Shown in pieces: positions 33,232-43,630 of a stretch of DNA of 64,000 bases (position 1 is its first letter; every line of letters begins with the position of its first letter). Where the stretch lies: positions 6,081,325 through 6,145,324 of the forward strand of contig NC_019879.2 in assembly GCF_002234675.1 (NCBI RefSeq), written 5' to 3'. Source of the DNA: Oryzias latipes. Lineage: Eukaryota; Chordata; Actinopteri; Beloniformes; Adrianichthyidae. The notes under the pieces are model-generated. The model was not told the DNA's origin. It saw nothing but the letters and a program-made list of their open reading frames with translations, and made no database searches. The translations under genes were made by a program, and so were the position numbers.

Positions 33232-33770
33232 CACCGGCCACTTTATTAGGCACGGCTGTCCAACTGCTCCTTAACGCAAATTTCTAATCAGCCAATTACA
33301 TGGCAGCAACTCAATGCAATTAGGAATGTAGACATGGTCAAGACGATCTGCTGCAGTTCAAATAGAACATCAGAATGTGGAAGAAAATTGATGAAACCGT
33401 TTTGCAATCCTTGGCACTTTACAATTGGGAGTTGGGTCATCTAGATCTAGACCTAGACAGTGCTCTGAACCATTTTTCTTCAATGATTTGTGAACCTCAC
33501 TGGTGTCCATGCATTACATGAAATCTTCCACCTTTATCCACCTGTGTCATGGTAGGAATAACACGTCAAAGTAAGGGTGGGGTCATCTAAGAAAGCACAA
33601 GGGTTAAGTGACTTTGAAAGCGGCATTGGTGTTGGTCCCAGACCGGCTGGTCTGAGTATGTCAGAAATTGCTGATCTACTGGGATTTTCACCCACAACCA
33701 TCTCTAGGATTTACAGAGAATGGTCTGAATCACAGACTGGTTTCTTGAACATGACAATGGTTGAACATGA
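33232..33770 (+). pseudogene. Tc1-like transposon fragment with helix-turn-helix coding segment
   Basis: From 33,605 the frame SDFESGIGVGPRPAGLSMSE and LGFSPTTISRIYREWSES matches the N-terminal DNA-binding region of fish Tc1-like transposases. The 5' part begins CCGGCCACTTTATTAGGCAC. A piggyBac MITE (33,408-33,603) splits it. Its continuation is cut off at 33,770, and a matching Tc1 piece (56,620-56,692) lies at the same place before gene B, so it predates the A/B duplication. Confidence 0.6.
33408..33603. mobile_element. piggyBac-type MITE inside the Tc1-like fragment
   Basis: The right end GCACAAGGG is followed by TTAA (33,604-33,607); the left end is eroded. The interior matches 30,724-30,928 on the opposite strand. 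Confidence 0.6.
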
Positions 33771-33956
33771 CAAGGTTGATCAAATAAAAAAAAATCTTAG
33801 TCCAAATTGTCCATGAAGTATAGAAAATCAGTAAAAAAAAAGAAGTGGGAATTAAAGAAATATTCCATTGACATGCGATTATGAACATCGGATCAGAGGA
33901 CCTTTGTGTGTTTACAGCTATAAAAGATCTATTTTCCCGTGCAGGTGTCTTGGCAA

Positions 33957-34486
33957 CACATTCTCATTTCAACTCGTCATATATGGACGTATGGGCAGAT
34001 AACCCCCACCACGTTACATATTAATGCTTCTGGGGGAGCCCAACTCGTTGTTTTAAGATGTGCTGAAAAGACGATCCCAATCTCTGTTTCATAAACCAAA
34101 AAACTAGTGGGGTTTGAGCACTGCTTTCTGACAATTTGAAGAGAAAGAAAAATACTTTGTTTTTCTTCTTTTATTATTATTATTATTACTGTTATTATTA
34201 TTATTATTTAGGCGGAAGTAAGAATCTGTGAAACTTTACTGAAGTAATTTCTGAAACAGACAAAACCCAGACAACAAAAAGGTGACACAGCAGAGATGAC
34301 CTGACAAGGACGAACTGAAAATCTGAAAAATTAAATAGGCTGAGGGTAATTAACTAAAATGAGGATAGCTGTGGATCATAATGATCCTGGACCAGTGTGA
34401 CTGAGGGCCACTCAGAAGATGACCAAAAACCAAAAAAAAAAAAAACACATAACCCCTTACGACGAGTTGGGGTGAGAAAGTGTTCG
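33957..34486. mobile_element. DNA transposon/MITE in the upstream region of locus A
   Basis: ACACATTCTCATTTCAACTC at the left and GAGTTGGGGTGAGAAAGTGT at the right form an inverted pair. The sequence is absent from the equivalent place before gene B (about 56,830-56,870). It encloses an ATT microsatellite (34,171-34,210) and ~130 bp that is the reverse complement of the LTR at 36,378-36,664. Confidence 0.55.
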
Positions 34487-34519
34487 TCTTTGTTAGAAGA
34501 TTCATAACCCCCTGTTGTA

Positions 34520-34800
34520 ACAGTCAAATCTGGTCATTAGCTCTTATTTGTTTGCTCAGCTGCTGGACACTTAGAGGTTAGACAGAAAAACAGTAAAAGT
34601 TTAAATTAGTAGAAGTTCTGTGTTATTCACCCAACTTTCCAACATTCACCTCAACCAAGCTTCCTGTCACACTCCAACTACTGTCATATGACATTGACTT
34701 CCCATCACTTCAGTAAAAACCTCAGACAGAAAAAGCTGTTCAGTATGCGTTCAGTCAGTCTGGTACACACTTCACACGTTCTTAGACTTTATACCTTATA
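34520..34800 (+). promoter_or_regulatory. Conserved upstream region of lectin locus A
   Basis: It aligns closely with 56,870-57,151 before gene B (shared: GTAACAGT-AAATCTGGTCAT, TGTTATTCACCC, ACAT-GACAT-TACTTCC-type and CTTAGACTTTA words). Promoter and 5' UTR were therefore duplicated with the gene. GGAA-type sites are present, as in many leukocyte promoters, but this is only suggestive. Confidence 0.5.
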
Positions 34801-35199
34801 ATGGAAGACATTTATGAAAATGTTGAACCTTAAGCTCCTGTCTGCCAGTTTTCCATATCAAAACCACCAGGTAAGAGTGAACTCACTGATAAAACAAAAT
34901 AGATCACATTTCTATCGTGATTTCAGTTATAATTCTCCCTCTAAAGCTTCCATCAAGTCCAACAAGAGATGCTATCTCGGTGTTATTACTTTCATGGTGA
35001 TGCTGAGTGTTCTTCTAGCTGTACTCATCATTCTCGGCCTTCTCTGTGAGTATTTAACTCACATTAGACCAAATGTAACAATACGTTTTTTTCTTTAACA
35101 TTCAAAACAAAAATGTAATTGTTTTTACCTTTATCAAGTGGTGGCATGTAAGACTGCATGCTAATGTAGTGGTTAACACTTTCATTTCAAACACTCTTA

Positions 35200-36314
35200 T
35201 ACATAAAATAAATAAACAATGTGGTTCCCACCACCAGCTGACGGTGCCACACCGTCACATCATTCCCTCCTCTGGGAGATTGACGCTGTGCAGCAATCCA
35301 GTCCAGCAGTCCGCCACCGCGCAGTCATCATGCCGATTCCCTCTAGGCAGTTCCGCAGACGCCCCTTGTCCAACGTTGAGACACTGCAGTCCAACAGCCA
35401 GGCATCAGCGGGGCCTTCCTCTGGCTCGTGCTCCTCCACCCACGTCCCTACGTTGGATAGATGCACTCGCTGCAGCTGCTCCTTGATGGCGATCCTTCCG
35501 ATCTGCTCCTCGGCGCACCGCTCCGGTTGGACCCAGCCCCGGCAAAGGCCCTTCAATCGACAACACGCCCCCCGCTGGCCTCTCCCCGGATGGCACCCGA
35601 ACAGACCGGAACCGCTGACAAGTCTCTGGCGAGATGTCAAGCCTCACCCGGAGAGCTCCGTTCATGTCCCGGTAGTCGTGGCCCGTGCCCTGTACATCGC
35701 CGGGTAGGCTTCCAACGCTTGCGTAGGCAGCAGTGAAACTGGGCGTTATGGCCATCCCACCTCCGGCCATCTCCGCGCTCCGGCAGTCCGCCGCTCTTGC
35801 TGTCCGTGAAGTCCACTGCTCGGGGACGCCGAAAAAGTCTCTTTCTGGGTGGCCAGGCCTGATGCACTGACGAGGCCACCCGGATCCACCCCCTCTTCCT
35901 CAGAGGATGAACTGCACAACGGAGGAGCTGAGCCTGATGTAGGATCCTTCTCATCCCCAAACCTCTGCGTCTCCACCTTTTTGTGGCTGGCCATCTGCGA
36001 TCCCACTTCTGACACCATAATTGACGAGGGTCCCGCCGGGAACTAATGAAGAGGAGCCAAGGTGAGAGTGGCCTTTCCTTTATTCAAGACCTCGAGCACT
36101 TCACTAGCTCCACGCAGGGCACTACAGGTCATGACACATCCGTCTCTCTCCCCATTTTCATTTCCTGTGAAACATTCATATAACCCCTAGGCCCCTCCTA
36201 CTGGGCGTTGCTCTCCCTTAAGGCCACAGGTAAGGTCACAGAAAACAGTTTTATAGATAAAATAAATAAACTATGTGGGTCCCACCACCAGCTGACGGTG
36301 CCACACTGTCACAC
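35200..36314 (-). mobile_element. Deleted LTR retrotransposon with tRNA-Leu primer site in intron 2 of locus A
   Basis: On the minus strand the 5' LTR (about 36,314-36,020) starts TGTGACAGTGTGGCACCGTC and is followed by a primer site starting TGGTGTCAGAAGTGGGAT, which fits tRNA-Leu. A ~60-bp start of the 3' LTR (35,258-35,200) follows a purine tract AGAGGAGGGAATGA. Between lie ~760 bp with a gag-like start (36,018) and no pol domains. Equivalent intron sequence in B (57,545-57,670) lacks it. Confidence 0.65.
35746..36018 (-). pseudogene. gag-like ORF start of the deleted LTR element
   Basis: The minus-strand frame starts MVSEVGSQMASHKKVETQ, has an acidic SSSSEEEG run and stays open for 90 codons. 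It starts at the ATG that overlaps the primer site. No domain recognised; the neighbouring frames down to 35,260 look like continuation after frame changes. Confidence 0.4.
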
Positions 36315-36377
36315 ATGCTTCGTAGCTGAATTGGTTAACTCTAATTTTCTATTAAGTGTGAATATGTGTGAGCCTCC

Positions 36378-36664
36378 TAGTAGGGATTCTGTGGTTTTGT
36401 TCTTGGTCATGTTTTTGGTTTTCTATGTCAGTCACTCCACCTTCAGGTTCATGATCCACAGCTGTCTTCAGTTCAGTTAATTCCCCTCAGCCTATTTAAG
36501 TGTCTTGGTTTCTGTTCTTCCTTGTCAGGTCATCTGCTATGTTTTGTCACAGTTTTGTTTCCCCTCATAGTTTTGTCATGTTTCAGTTTGCTAATTAAAT
36601 GTTTTATTTCCTGTCACCAATCCTGGTCTCCTGCATTTTGGGTCCTCCACCACGAGTTCCTGAC
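36378..36664 (+). repeat. Solo-LTR-like sequence
   Basis: It runs from about AGGGATTCTGTGG to GTTCCTGACA, with AATTAAATGTTTTATTTCCTG before a CCTGGTCTCCTGCATTTTGG end, the layout of a gypsy LTR end. Part of it recurs inverted at 34,280-34,420. No internal region. Confidence 0.45.
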
Positions 36665-36984
36665 AATCCTCCTAAAGCAGCAGCGATACACTTCTATTTT
36701 TGCTTAAATTCTTATTGTGTTAATGCAGCACAACAGGGAGCTGCGTAAGAATTATCATTTTTAAAGTTTTAAAAATAAATTTGAACAGACGAAATTAAAA
36801 TTGTTAAAGAAAGTATAAACAGGAAGAGGTGGGATTCATAAGTGTATTTTGATGAACTAGTCAATTTGGACAGTTGTGCAACAAGGTCAAATAATCCAAA
36901 TCAAATCAAACTTTATTTATAAAATAGCACTTCTCATGCATTTTGTGCAGCTCGAAGCGCTTTAAGATTAAAAACAGAGAACAC

Positions 36985-38389
36985 CCATACACGCACACAC
37001 ATTTTACAAGGAAGGTGGGACCTGGGTCCATCTGTCCCCTACCCCTTCCCTGGTGGGGGGTGCGGGCCCCTTGGCGATGGCGGCCGTGTCCTTTGGGTGC
37101 CGGCTCCCTGGGCCCGGCGGTGCTCTCTCCGCGCGGTGGGGGGGTTCATATTACACCTGAGCCGGGGGTGTTCGTGTCCCTGGGGGGTGGGTCCTGGTCC
37201 TTGCCCCTGGGCGCTGGGCCCCGCCAAACTTCCAACATGGCCGAGCCTGGTCGGGTCATATTTATAACACCCCTTGTGGGCCGCCCTTTTTTCCCCGGGG
37301 TTCCCCCCTCCTGGGCGGGGGCGGCGGGCCCCTGCCTTGCTCCTACCTGGACCAACCGTGGGCCGGGTGGGTGGCTGCCTGGAGTGCGGAGCGGGTCTCC
37401 CTTGGGGGGTCCTGGCTCGAACCTGGGGTCGGGGTGGGGGGATGCCCGGAACTCCTGGGTGGTGGTGGGGTGCTCGTCTGGGGCTGTGGGCGTCCCTCTC
37501 CGGTGGGGCCCTGCGTTGGGCTCTTCCGGCGCGGCGGAGGGGGTTGCTTTCCTGGCTGGGCTGGGGCGGCGCTCTCTTTCCCTCCGCGCCTCCCTGCTCT
37601 CTGGCTCTGGGGGCCTCGCGGCGGTCCTGCTGGCCCTGGCCTGGGTGGCGGTCTTGGTCGCCCGGGGGGCGGTTGTTCCCTGCCTGTTCCCGTGTGGCGT
37701 TGGGGGAATTCCGGCTGCCGCTGCTGCTGCGGCAGGGGTCTGGGTGTGGGGGTGGCTCGGCGCTCCTCCTCCTTCTTTTCACATTCCACCATCCATTTTA
37801 GAAGAACATAAACACTCACTTGAGCACAGGTGTTAGCTCACCTTTTTTTACTAATAGTTTGCATGATTGAATGAATGAAAGATTTCACACTAGTTGGTTT
37901 AAAGGCATAGGTATGCGTTCGTGAACACTATCTGTTTTGTGTACATGTTGACATGTGGACATTTTTGCAGCTATCAGGTGTGTTGATAATATTTGAGTGT
38001 GTGTGAACAGGCCCCGCCCTTTTTGTACTACATTTGAACCATTCCGTAATGATAAACAACCAGTAAACCTGTCTGCTCTATGCTGCTTCATGGTCTTACC
38101 CCCCTTCCCCTCCTTTTATCACCCTCCTACCCCCCCCTCTCTCTAACGTCCCTCTCTCTTCTTCCCCTCTTTCCTTTTCCGTCCAGTCCAACACCAAAGA
38201 TTTTCAAACATGATTGAAATTAATAAAGTTTGGCCTCAATTACAAAAGGGGTTTATTCAGACATACCTTTGGTTTGTCTGAAGATGAATAACCCCTCTTG
38301 TTAAAATAAAATATGTCCAACACAAGAGGCCCTCAGCTCTCATCTGTTTGCCTAGCTGTTGGACAGGACAAGTTAATTAAAAAAAAAAA
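36985..38389 (+). mobile_element. GC-rich poly(A) retroposon, copy 1
   Basis: Flanked by the perfect 14-bp duplication AAAACAGAGAACAC (36,971-36,984; 38,390-38,403) inside the L2 tail. The 5' ~850 bp are extremely GC-rich. A pyrimidine-rich block (38,095-38,190) follows, then a 3' segment TTGTTAAAATAAAATATGTC to GGACAAGTTAA and an A-run. There is no RT and no recognised protein; long frames in all phases reflect base composition. Its start lies inside the longer copy at 49,699-52,344, i.e. it is 5'-truncated. Confidence 0.75.
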
Positions 38390-38509
38390 AAAACAGAGAA
38401 CACACAACATTACAGTAAAAACCGAACCCACCCTTCACCCTTCCCACTCCCCTCCATTAAAACATATGACCCATGACCCATGACAATGACTATTGACTAT
38501 GCAAGTTTG

Positions 38510-38595
38510 AATGAATGAATGAATGAATGAATGAATGAATGAATGAATGAATGAATGAATGAATGAATGAATGAATGAATGAATGAATGAATGAA

Positions 38596-38682
<87 letters not shown>

Positions 38683-38683
38683 G
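38510..38683. repeat. Compound (AATG)n-(AATA)n microsatellite
   Basis: About 22 AATG units (38,510-38,597) run directly into about 21 AATA units (38,598-38,683) with no visible interruption. The switch point between the two motifs is sharp. Confidence 0.95.
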
Positions 38684-39067
38684 CAAACAAACAAGTAAGG
38701 CTTGGCTCTGCTGTGAGGAAACGGCATTTGGGAATCTCTTCATACCAGGAGCCAGCTTAGCCATGGGAGCATCGCCACAGTGCCCACCCAGACTGGGACA
38801 ACACTGGGGTCCACTTCACAGCCATGAAGCTGCAAAATTAGACCCCAGCTGCCCCAGCAAGGGCGACAACTGCAGCAACAACCACCGGCCAAGCCGGCAA
38901 GCCCTGGAGGAAAAGATCCCCACAAGAAATACTGGGGCTAAAATCATGATAAGATACTAAAATTAAAGACAGATTTATTTAAAAACATAAAGCTGAGAAT
39001 AAGATGCATAAAATGAAATTAAATACATAAAATAGCCTATAATAAAACTAATAGAATAAATTAGCAG

Positions 39068-41460
39068 TTAAAAGCAACTAAAAGCTAAATTAAAAAGGTG
39101 GGTCTTGAGCCTCTTCTTAAAAATCTCCACAGTCTCTGCGGCCCTGAGGCTCTCCGGCAGGCCATTCCACAGGCAAGGACCGTAATGGCAGAACGACAGA
39201 TACGTTTTGGTCCTCACCTTCGGAACAACTAAGAGGCCAGCACCGGAGGACCTCAAGGTCCGCGAGGGCTCATATTTTAAAAGAATATCATTTAAATAAG
39301 AAGGCCCAAGACCATAAAAACCTTTATAAACCATTAAAAGAATTTTAAAATCAATCCTGATACTCACAGCGATTTTAAAATAGGTGTAATGTGTTTCCGC
39401 CCTCTGGTCCTCTTCAGAACTCGTGCCGCTGGTTCTGCAATAGTTGTAGATTTGACATTGACTTTTGGGGTAAACCAGAGAGCAGGGCATTACAATAATC
39501 TAAACGACTAAAAATAAAAGCATGCATCAGCAGCTCTGTGCTGGCAAGAGAGAGGAACGGGCGGACTCTGGCAATGTTTTTAAGATGATAAAATCCTGTC
39601 TTAACAACATTTTTAATGTGTAGGATAAAATCTAGCTCAGAGTCAAAAAGTATGCCCAGGTTTCTCACACATTGAGAAGGTTTAAAATTATGAAGATGTG
39701 GTAAAATCATCGCTCTCTCGTCTTCAGGACCGATCATTAAAACTTCAGTTTTGTCCTGGTTGAGCTGTAAGAAGTTTTCTGCAATCCATGACTTTATATC
39801 TAAAATACAGTTTAAAAGAGTGTTAACAGGTTCAAGGTCATCAGGAGACACGGCGATGTAAAGCTGTGTATCATCAGCATAGCTGTGAAAGTCAACGCCG
39901 TGTCTCCTGATGACATCCCCAAGAGGCAACATATATAAATTAAAAAGTATTGGCCCTAAAATCGACCCTTGGGGAACCCCACAACTTATTTCATGGATTC
40001 TTGAAGAGCACGTATCCATACTTACATAAAAGTGTCGCCCTGTAAGGTAAGAGTAAAACCACTTAAGAACATTTCCAGAGAGGCCCACCAGACTCCCAAG
40101 TCTGTTTAATAAAATCTGGTGATCTATTGTATCAAAAGCGGCACTAAGATCCAGTGGCACCAGAACAGAAAGTTTCTGTGAGTCGTAGTTTATTCAAAGA
40201 TCATTAACGATCTTAAAAAGAGCCGTCTCTGTACTATGGCTTTTCCTAAAATCAGACTGATATTTTTCTAAAATTCTTTGGGCATTTAAAAACTCATGCA
40301 GTTGAGTAGCGACACTTTTCTCTATAATTTTACTTAAAAATGGTAAGTTGGATACGGGTCTGTAGTAATAGAGTTTTTGGATCTAAATGACTCTTCTTCA
40401 GAATGGGCCTCACCACCGCCGTCTTACAGTCAGAGGGGAAGACCCCCATCTGAAGAGAGCAGTTAGCTATATTTAAAAGCTCTGACTCAAAGAATCCATA
40501 AAATGTTTTAAAAAGTGAAGTGGGAATGGGATCTAAAAGGCAGGTTGTAGTGTTTACTTGGGATACAACTCGACCAAGCATCTCTCGCATCAACCAGGAC
40601 AAAACTCCCCAGTGTTTTTTCTGGTAAAAACAATGTTGGTGGTCTGTTAAGATCAGTGTATTGCATGGATGAAATGTTTGATCTTATAGCAATGATTTTA
40701 CCCATGAAGTGGTCTGCGAGGTCCCCACATGCAGCATTAGATGATGGCATGGAGGACTTGTTGAAGTCTTTGTTTATTAAAATGTCAATTGTTTTAAAAT
40801 GAAATTTGGGGTTGTTTTTATTTTATGAAATGATTTTTTTAAAATAAGTAGTTCTGGCCGGTTTAGGTGAGTTATTGTAGATCTTGAGTTTTTCTTTTAA
40901 AATGTCTTTATGAATTAATAATTTCTTCTTCCTGTATCTTCTTTCTGCTCTCCTGCAATTCTGCTTCAGACCCTTAATGTCGTCAGTCTTCCATGGCATT
41001 TTAGGAGTAGTTCTTAATGTTTTTGTTTTGAATGGGGCCACTGTATCTATGGAAGACTGAAGTCTGCTATCAAAATGATCAACAATAAAATCACAGGGTG
41101 CAGGTAAAATCTGAGCAGGAGTTTGCTTAAAAACATCAATAAAACTTGCAGCCACTTCAGGAGTTAAATACCGCTTCCTCACAGTTCTCACTGAGGCTTC
41201 CTGCTGGATTTCACTGGTGACATTAAAAAACGCACAATAATGATCCGATATGGCCAAATCAACAACAGAGGACACCCCAGTTGACAGACCATAGGTAATG
41301 ACAAGGTCCAGGGTGTGTCCTCTGTTGTGAGTTGGCTGTGTGACATGCTGCCTAAAATCCATGCTGCTCAGAAGATTTAAAAACTCACAGGCATAGATAT
41401 CATCATAACTGTCAACATGCAAATTAAAATCACCAGTAATTAAAATCCTATTGTACCTAA
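39068..41460 (-). pseudogene. L2-type LINE ORF2 remnant (endonuclease end, RT, C-terminus)
   Basis: Open segments 41,422-40,823, 40,750-40,330, 40,160-39,414 and 39,490-39,068 follow the normal ORF2 order but are separated by frame changes and stops. The RT core segment is 248 codons with intact YADD. The 5' end is missing (endonuclease N-terminus). Confidence 0.8.
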
Positions 41461-41665
41461 TATGAAGAGATGATAAAAATTCAGAAAATTCTTCAATAAA
41501 ACAGGAAGGAGGGGTTGGTGGTCTGTATACTGTGACAGTTAAAACAGGTGGGTCACCAAAGAGAAAAGCATGATGCTTGAATGAATTAGGTGATTTTAGG
41601 TGGTCATAAATACTTGAAATCTGGGAAATTTTGAATATATTTTTCCCTAAAGTCAGGCTGTATTA

Positions 41666-42703
41666 TACAAAGGAGTTTTAGGGCAACCAAAAAAAAAAAA
41701 GTTAAATTACGAGATTTTAAGACGTAAATTTACGAGAACGAAAGTCGTTATTTACGACAAAAAAACTCGTCATTTTACTAGATTAAAGTAGAGGTAAGCA
41801 TACAGGGCAGCAAGTGAACACTGCGCAGCAGCAGAGCAGACAGCCTAAACTCAATGAAACAGGTAAACTGAATGTTTATTGATAACGTTCCAAATATTTG
41901 GAAGCTCATTTGTTTTATTTACGATTGATTAATGTTTTATTTATTATTGGGTGGTTTGCAGGATCTCTGCAGCCCCTTAATGAAGAAATCGGTATCCCTG
42001 CAGCTGTCCTCTTGAATCATTTCTTCCTCCACCAAAGACCAGATCTCTACGTTTGTGTGATGCTTCCGTCTGAGGAGGAACACTTTTTGTCGACGTTCTA
42101 ATGCTAATATAACAGACTATTTTCAAGCATCTTTTTGCTTTATGTTGAAACGGGACGTTTCATCTGCAGGAGTGGGCGTAGGTAACACTGTTTACTTCCG
42201 CATTGGTGTTCTGATGACAGGTTTATGACGTAATGAGACAAATGAACTTCAGGTTATGTGAATGAAAAGGAAAATAAAGGCTGCAGCGGTCCTCTACACC
42301 CAAAAGTATCTCTGAGCTCCTTATTTTAAATATGAAACACCGCTTTACCTCACACCGAATCCCAGAAAGCCGGCTCCACTGATAATAATCTGATTTTGAG
42401 TTGCCAAACTGTTCCGAATCTCTTTGTTTTTTAAACCTATCCAGAAATAAAGCTTAAAAAAAGAATCCACGTATTTCATCTTCAAGCTAGAATCAAAAAA
42501 CGGAAAACATTGGTGGTTTTTCTTTCTTAATCTATTACTTTTTTAATCGTAAATTTACAAGATTTTAAGTCGTAAATTTACAACTTAACATCTCGTAATT
42601 TTTTAACAGTTGTTTTTAACAGTTCTTTCTCGTAAATTTACGACGTAAAAGTCGTAATTAAAAATATATATTTTTTGTAAACTGGCTCTAAAACTCTGTC
42701 GTA
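41666..42703. mobile_element. Unclassified DNA transposon with palindrome-rich ends
   Basis: Ends TACAAAGGAGTTTTAGGGC and (complement of the right end) TACGACAGAGTTTTAGAGCC, flanked by a perfect GTATTA duplication (41,660-41,665; 42,704-42,709). Joining the flanks restores the intron seen in B (about 58,950-58,970). Both subtermini carry repeated CGTAAATTTACGA-type palindromes. No transposase recognised in the ~0.75-kb interior. Confidence 0.65.
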
Positions 42704-43178
42704 GTATTAGGGTCTTGAATAGGTCTTAATTTTTCTGCCATCTATTTGAGACTATCTTCAGTCTAACAGCACAGAAGACAATTTTCAGGGATGTGTTGTC
42801 GAAGACTCTAAGGGTTATATCTCAGTTAAATAAAATAATCTGATTTAAAAAAGAATCTGATTGAACCATTCCTCTCACATGTACACATTTTTTAAGTGTA
42901 ATTACAAATACCAGGCTCATGTTAACTTTTTAAAATCAGAATAAAGTGTTTTTAAACGTCTTAAATTTGACACATCAGATCAATCTAGACATGCAAAGGT
43001 TGATAGAGATTTAGATTGAAGGGGTTTTTAAATACAGAAAACCACAGGAAAGATCTACGAATGTCGTAGAAGAAGCAGGAAGGCAGGCATGTGAGAGGTA
43101 ATGCAGCAGATGACAGGATGAAAAAACTTAGCGGTAAGAGAAAGGTAATTATGTCGTTTTATACTTTTACTTCAGTGC

Positions 43179-43630
43179 TGTCACGGTGCCCCCGGCTGGG
43201 CCCTCTTCATCAAGTCCACCTGCTGACAACGGCTGCTCCTCGTCAGGACCCAGGCTCTTAAGGAGAACCCGGACCTGTACTCGACGCTAGTTCGTTGTAC
43301 TCCACGGTGCTTCACTGGCCTCCTCTTGTATTGTCTCGCTCTGGTTCTCGTTACCCTGACTAACTCCTTGCTTTTGTCTACTGCTCAGGATCCTGCTCTC
43401 GTCAAGAACACAAAGGCTGCACTCACCTCTCGCTGCTTCCTGTCTCGGCGTCCCTCTGGCGTCCCTCTGGACCACGGTGATCGCCCTCAAGAACCTCCAA
43501 CCATCTCCTACGGATTCTGCCCTTCAAATCCCGTTCCCAGAATTAAATCTATTAATTCTTAACAATCTGTCTGCCGCGTATCCTTCTGGGTTCCAGGGCC
43601 TGGGTCTGCCACAGCCTGCTAGCCATGACA
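43179..43630 (+). repeat. 5' LTR of chromovirus copy 2
   Basis: It is 452 bp, TGTCACGG...CATGACA. The TATA-like TCTTAAG (43,256) is followed 30 nt later by the 11-mer GCTAGTTCGTT (43,286-43,296), complementary to the primer site. Confidence 0.8.

Larger units (their letters stand above)
36890..41625 (-). mobile_element. L2-type LINE, 5'-truncated, interrupted
   Basis: On the minus strand: end of the endonuclease domain (GDFNLHVDSYDDIYACEF near 41,400), linker, RT (DLSAAFDTIDHQILLNRLGS, CGVPQGSILGPILFNLYMLP, catalytic YADD at about 39,880), C-terminal part (39,490-39,068), then the 3' tail split by another retroposon, ending at 36,890-36,985. It lies between sequences that are contiguous in gene B (about 58,915). 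It is absent from B, so it inserted after the duplication. Confidence 0.8.

Noticed and set aside
36985..37800. CpG-island promoter for a host gene
   Set aside because: The GC-rich block is bounded by retroposon target duplications and recurs elsewhere, so it came with the insertion.
36943..37836. Long open frames in several phases (up to ~300 codons)
   Set aside because: They overlap in all frames and both strands of a GC-rich retroposon, consist of Gly/Pro/Arg/Ala runs, and recur with frame changes in the other copies. Base composition explains them.
38435..38764. Leu/Ile/Phe-rich and Ser/Phe/Ile/His-rich frames
   Set aside because: Translations of the AATG/AATA microsatellite.
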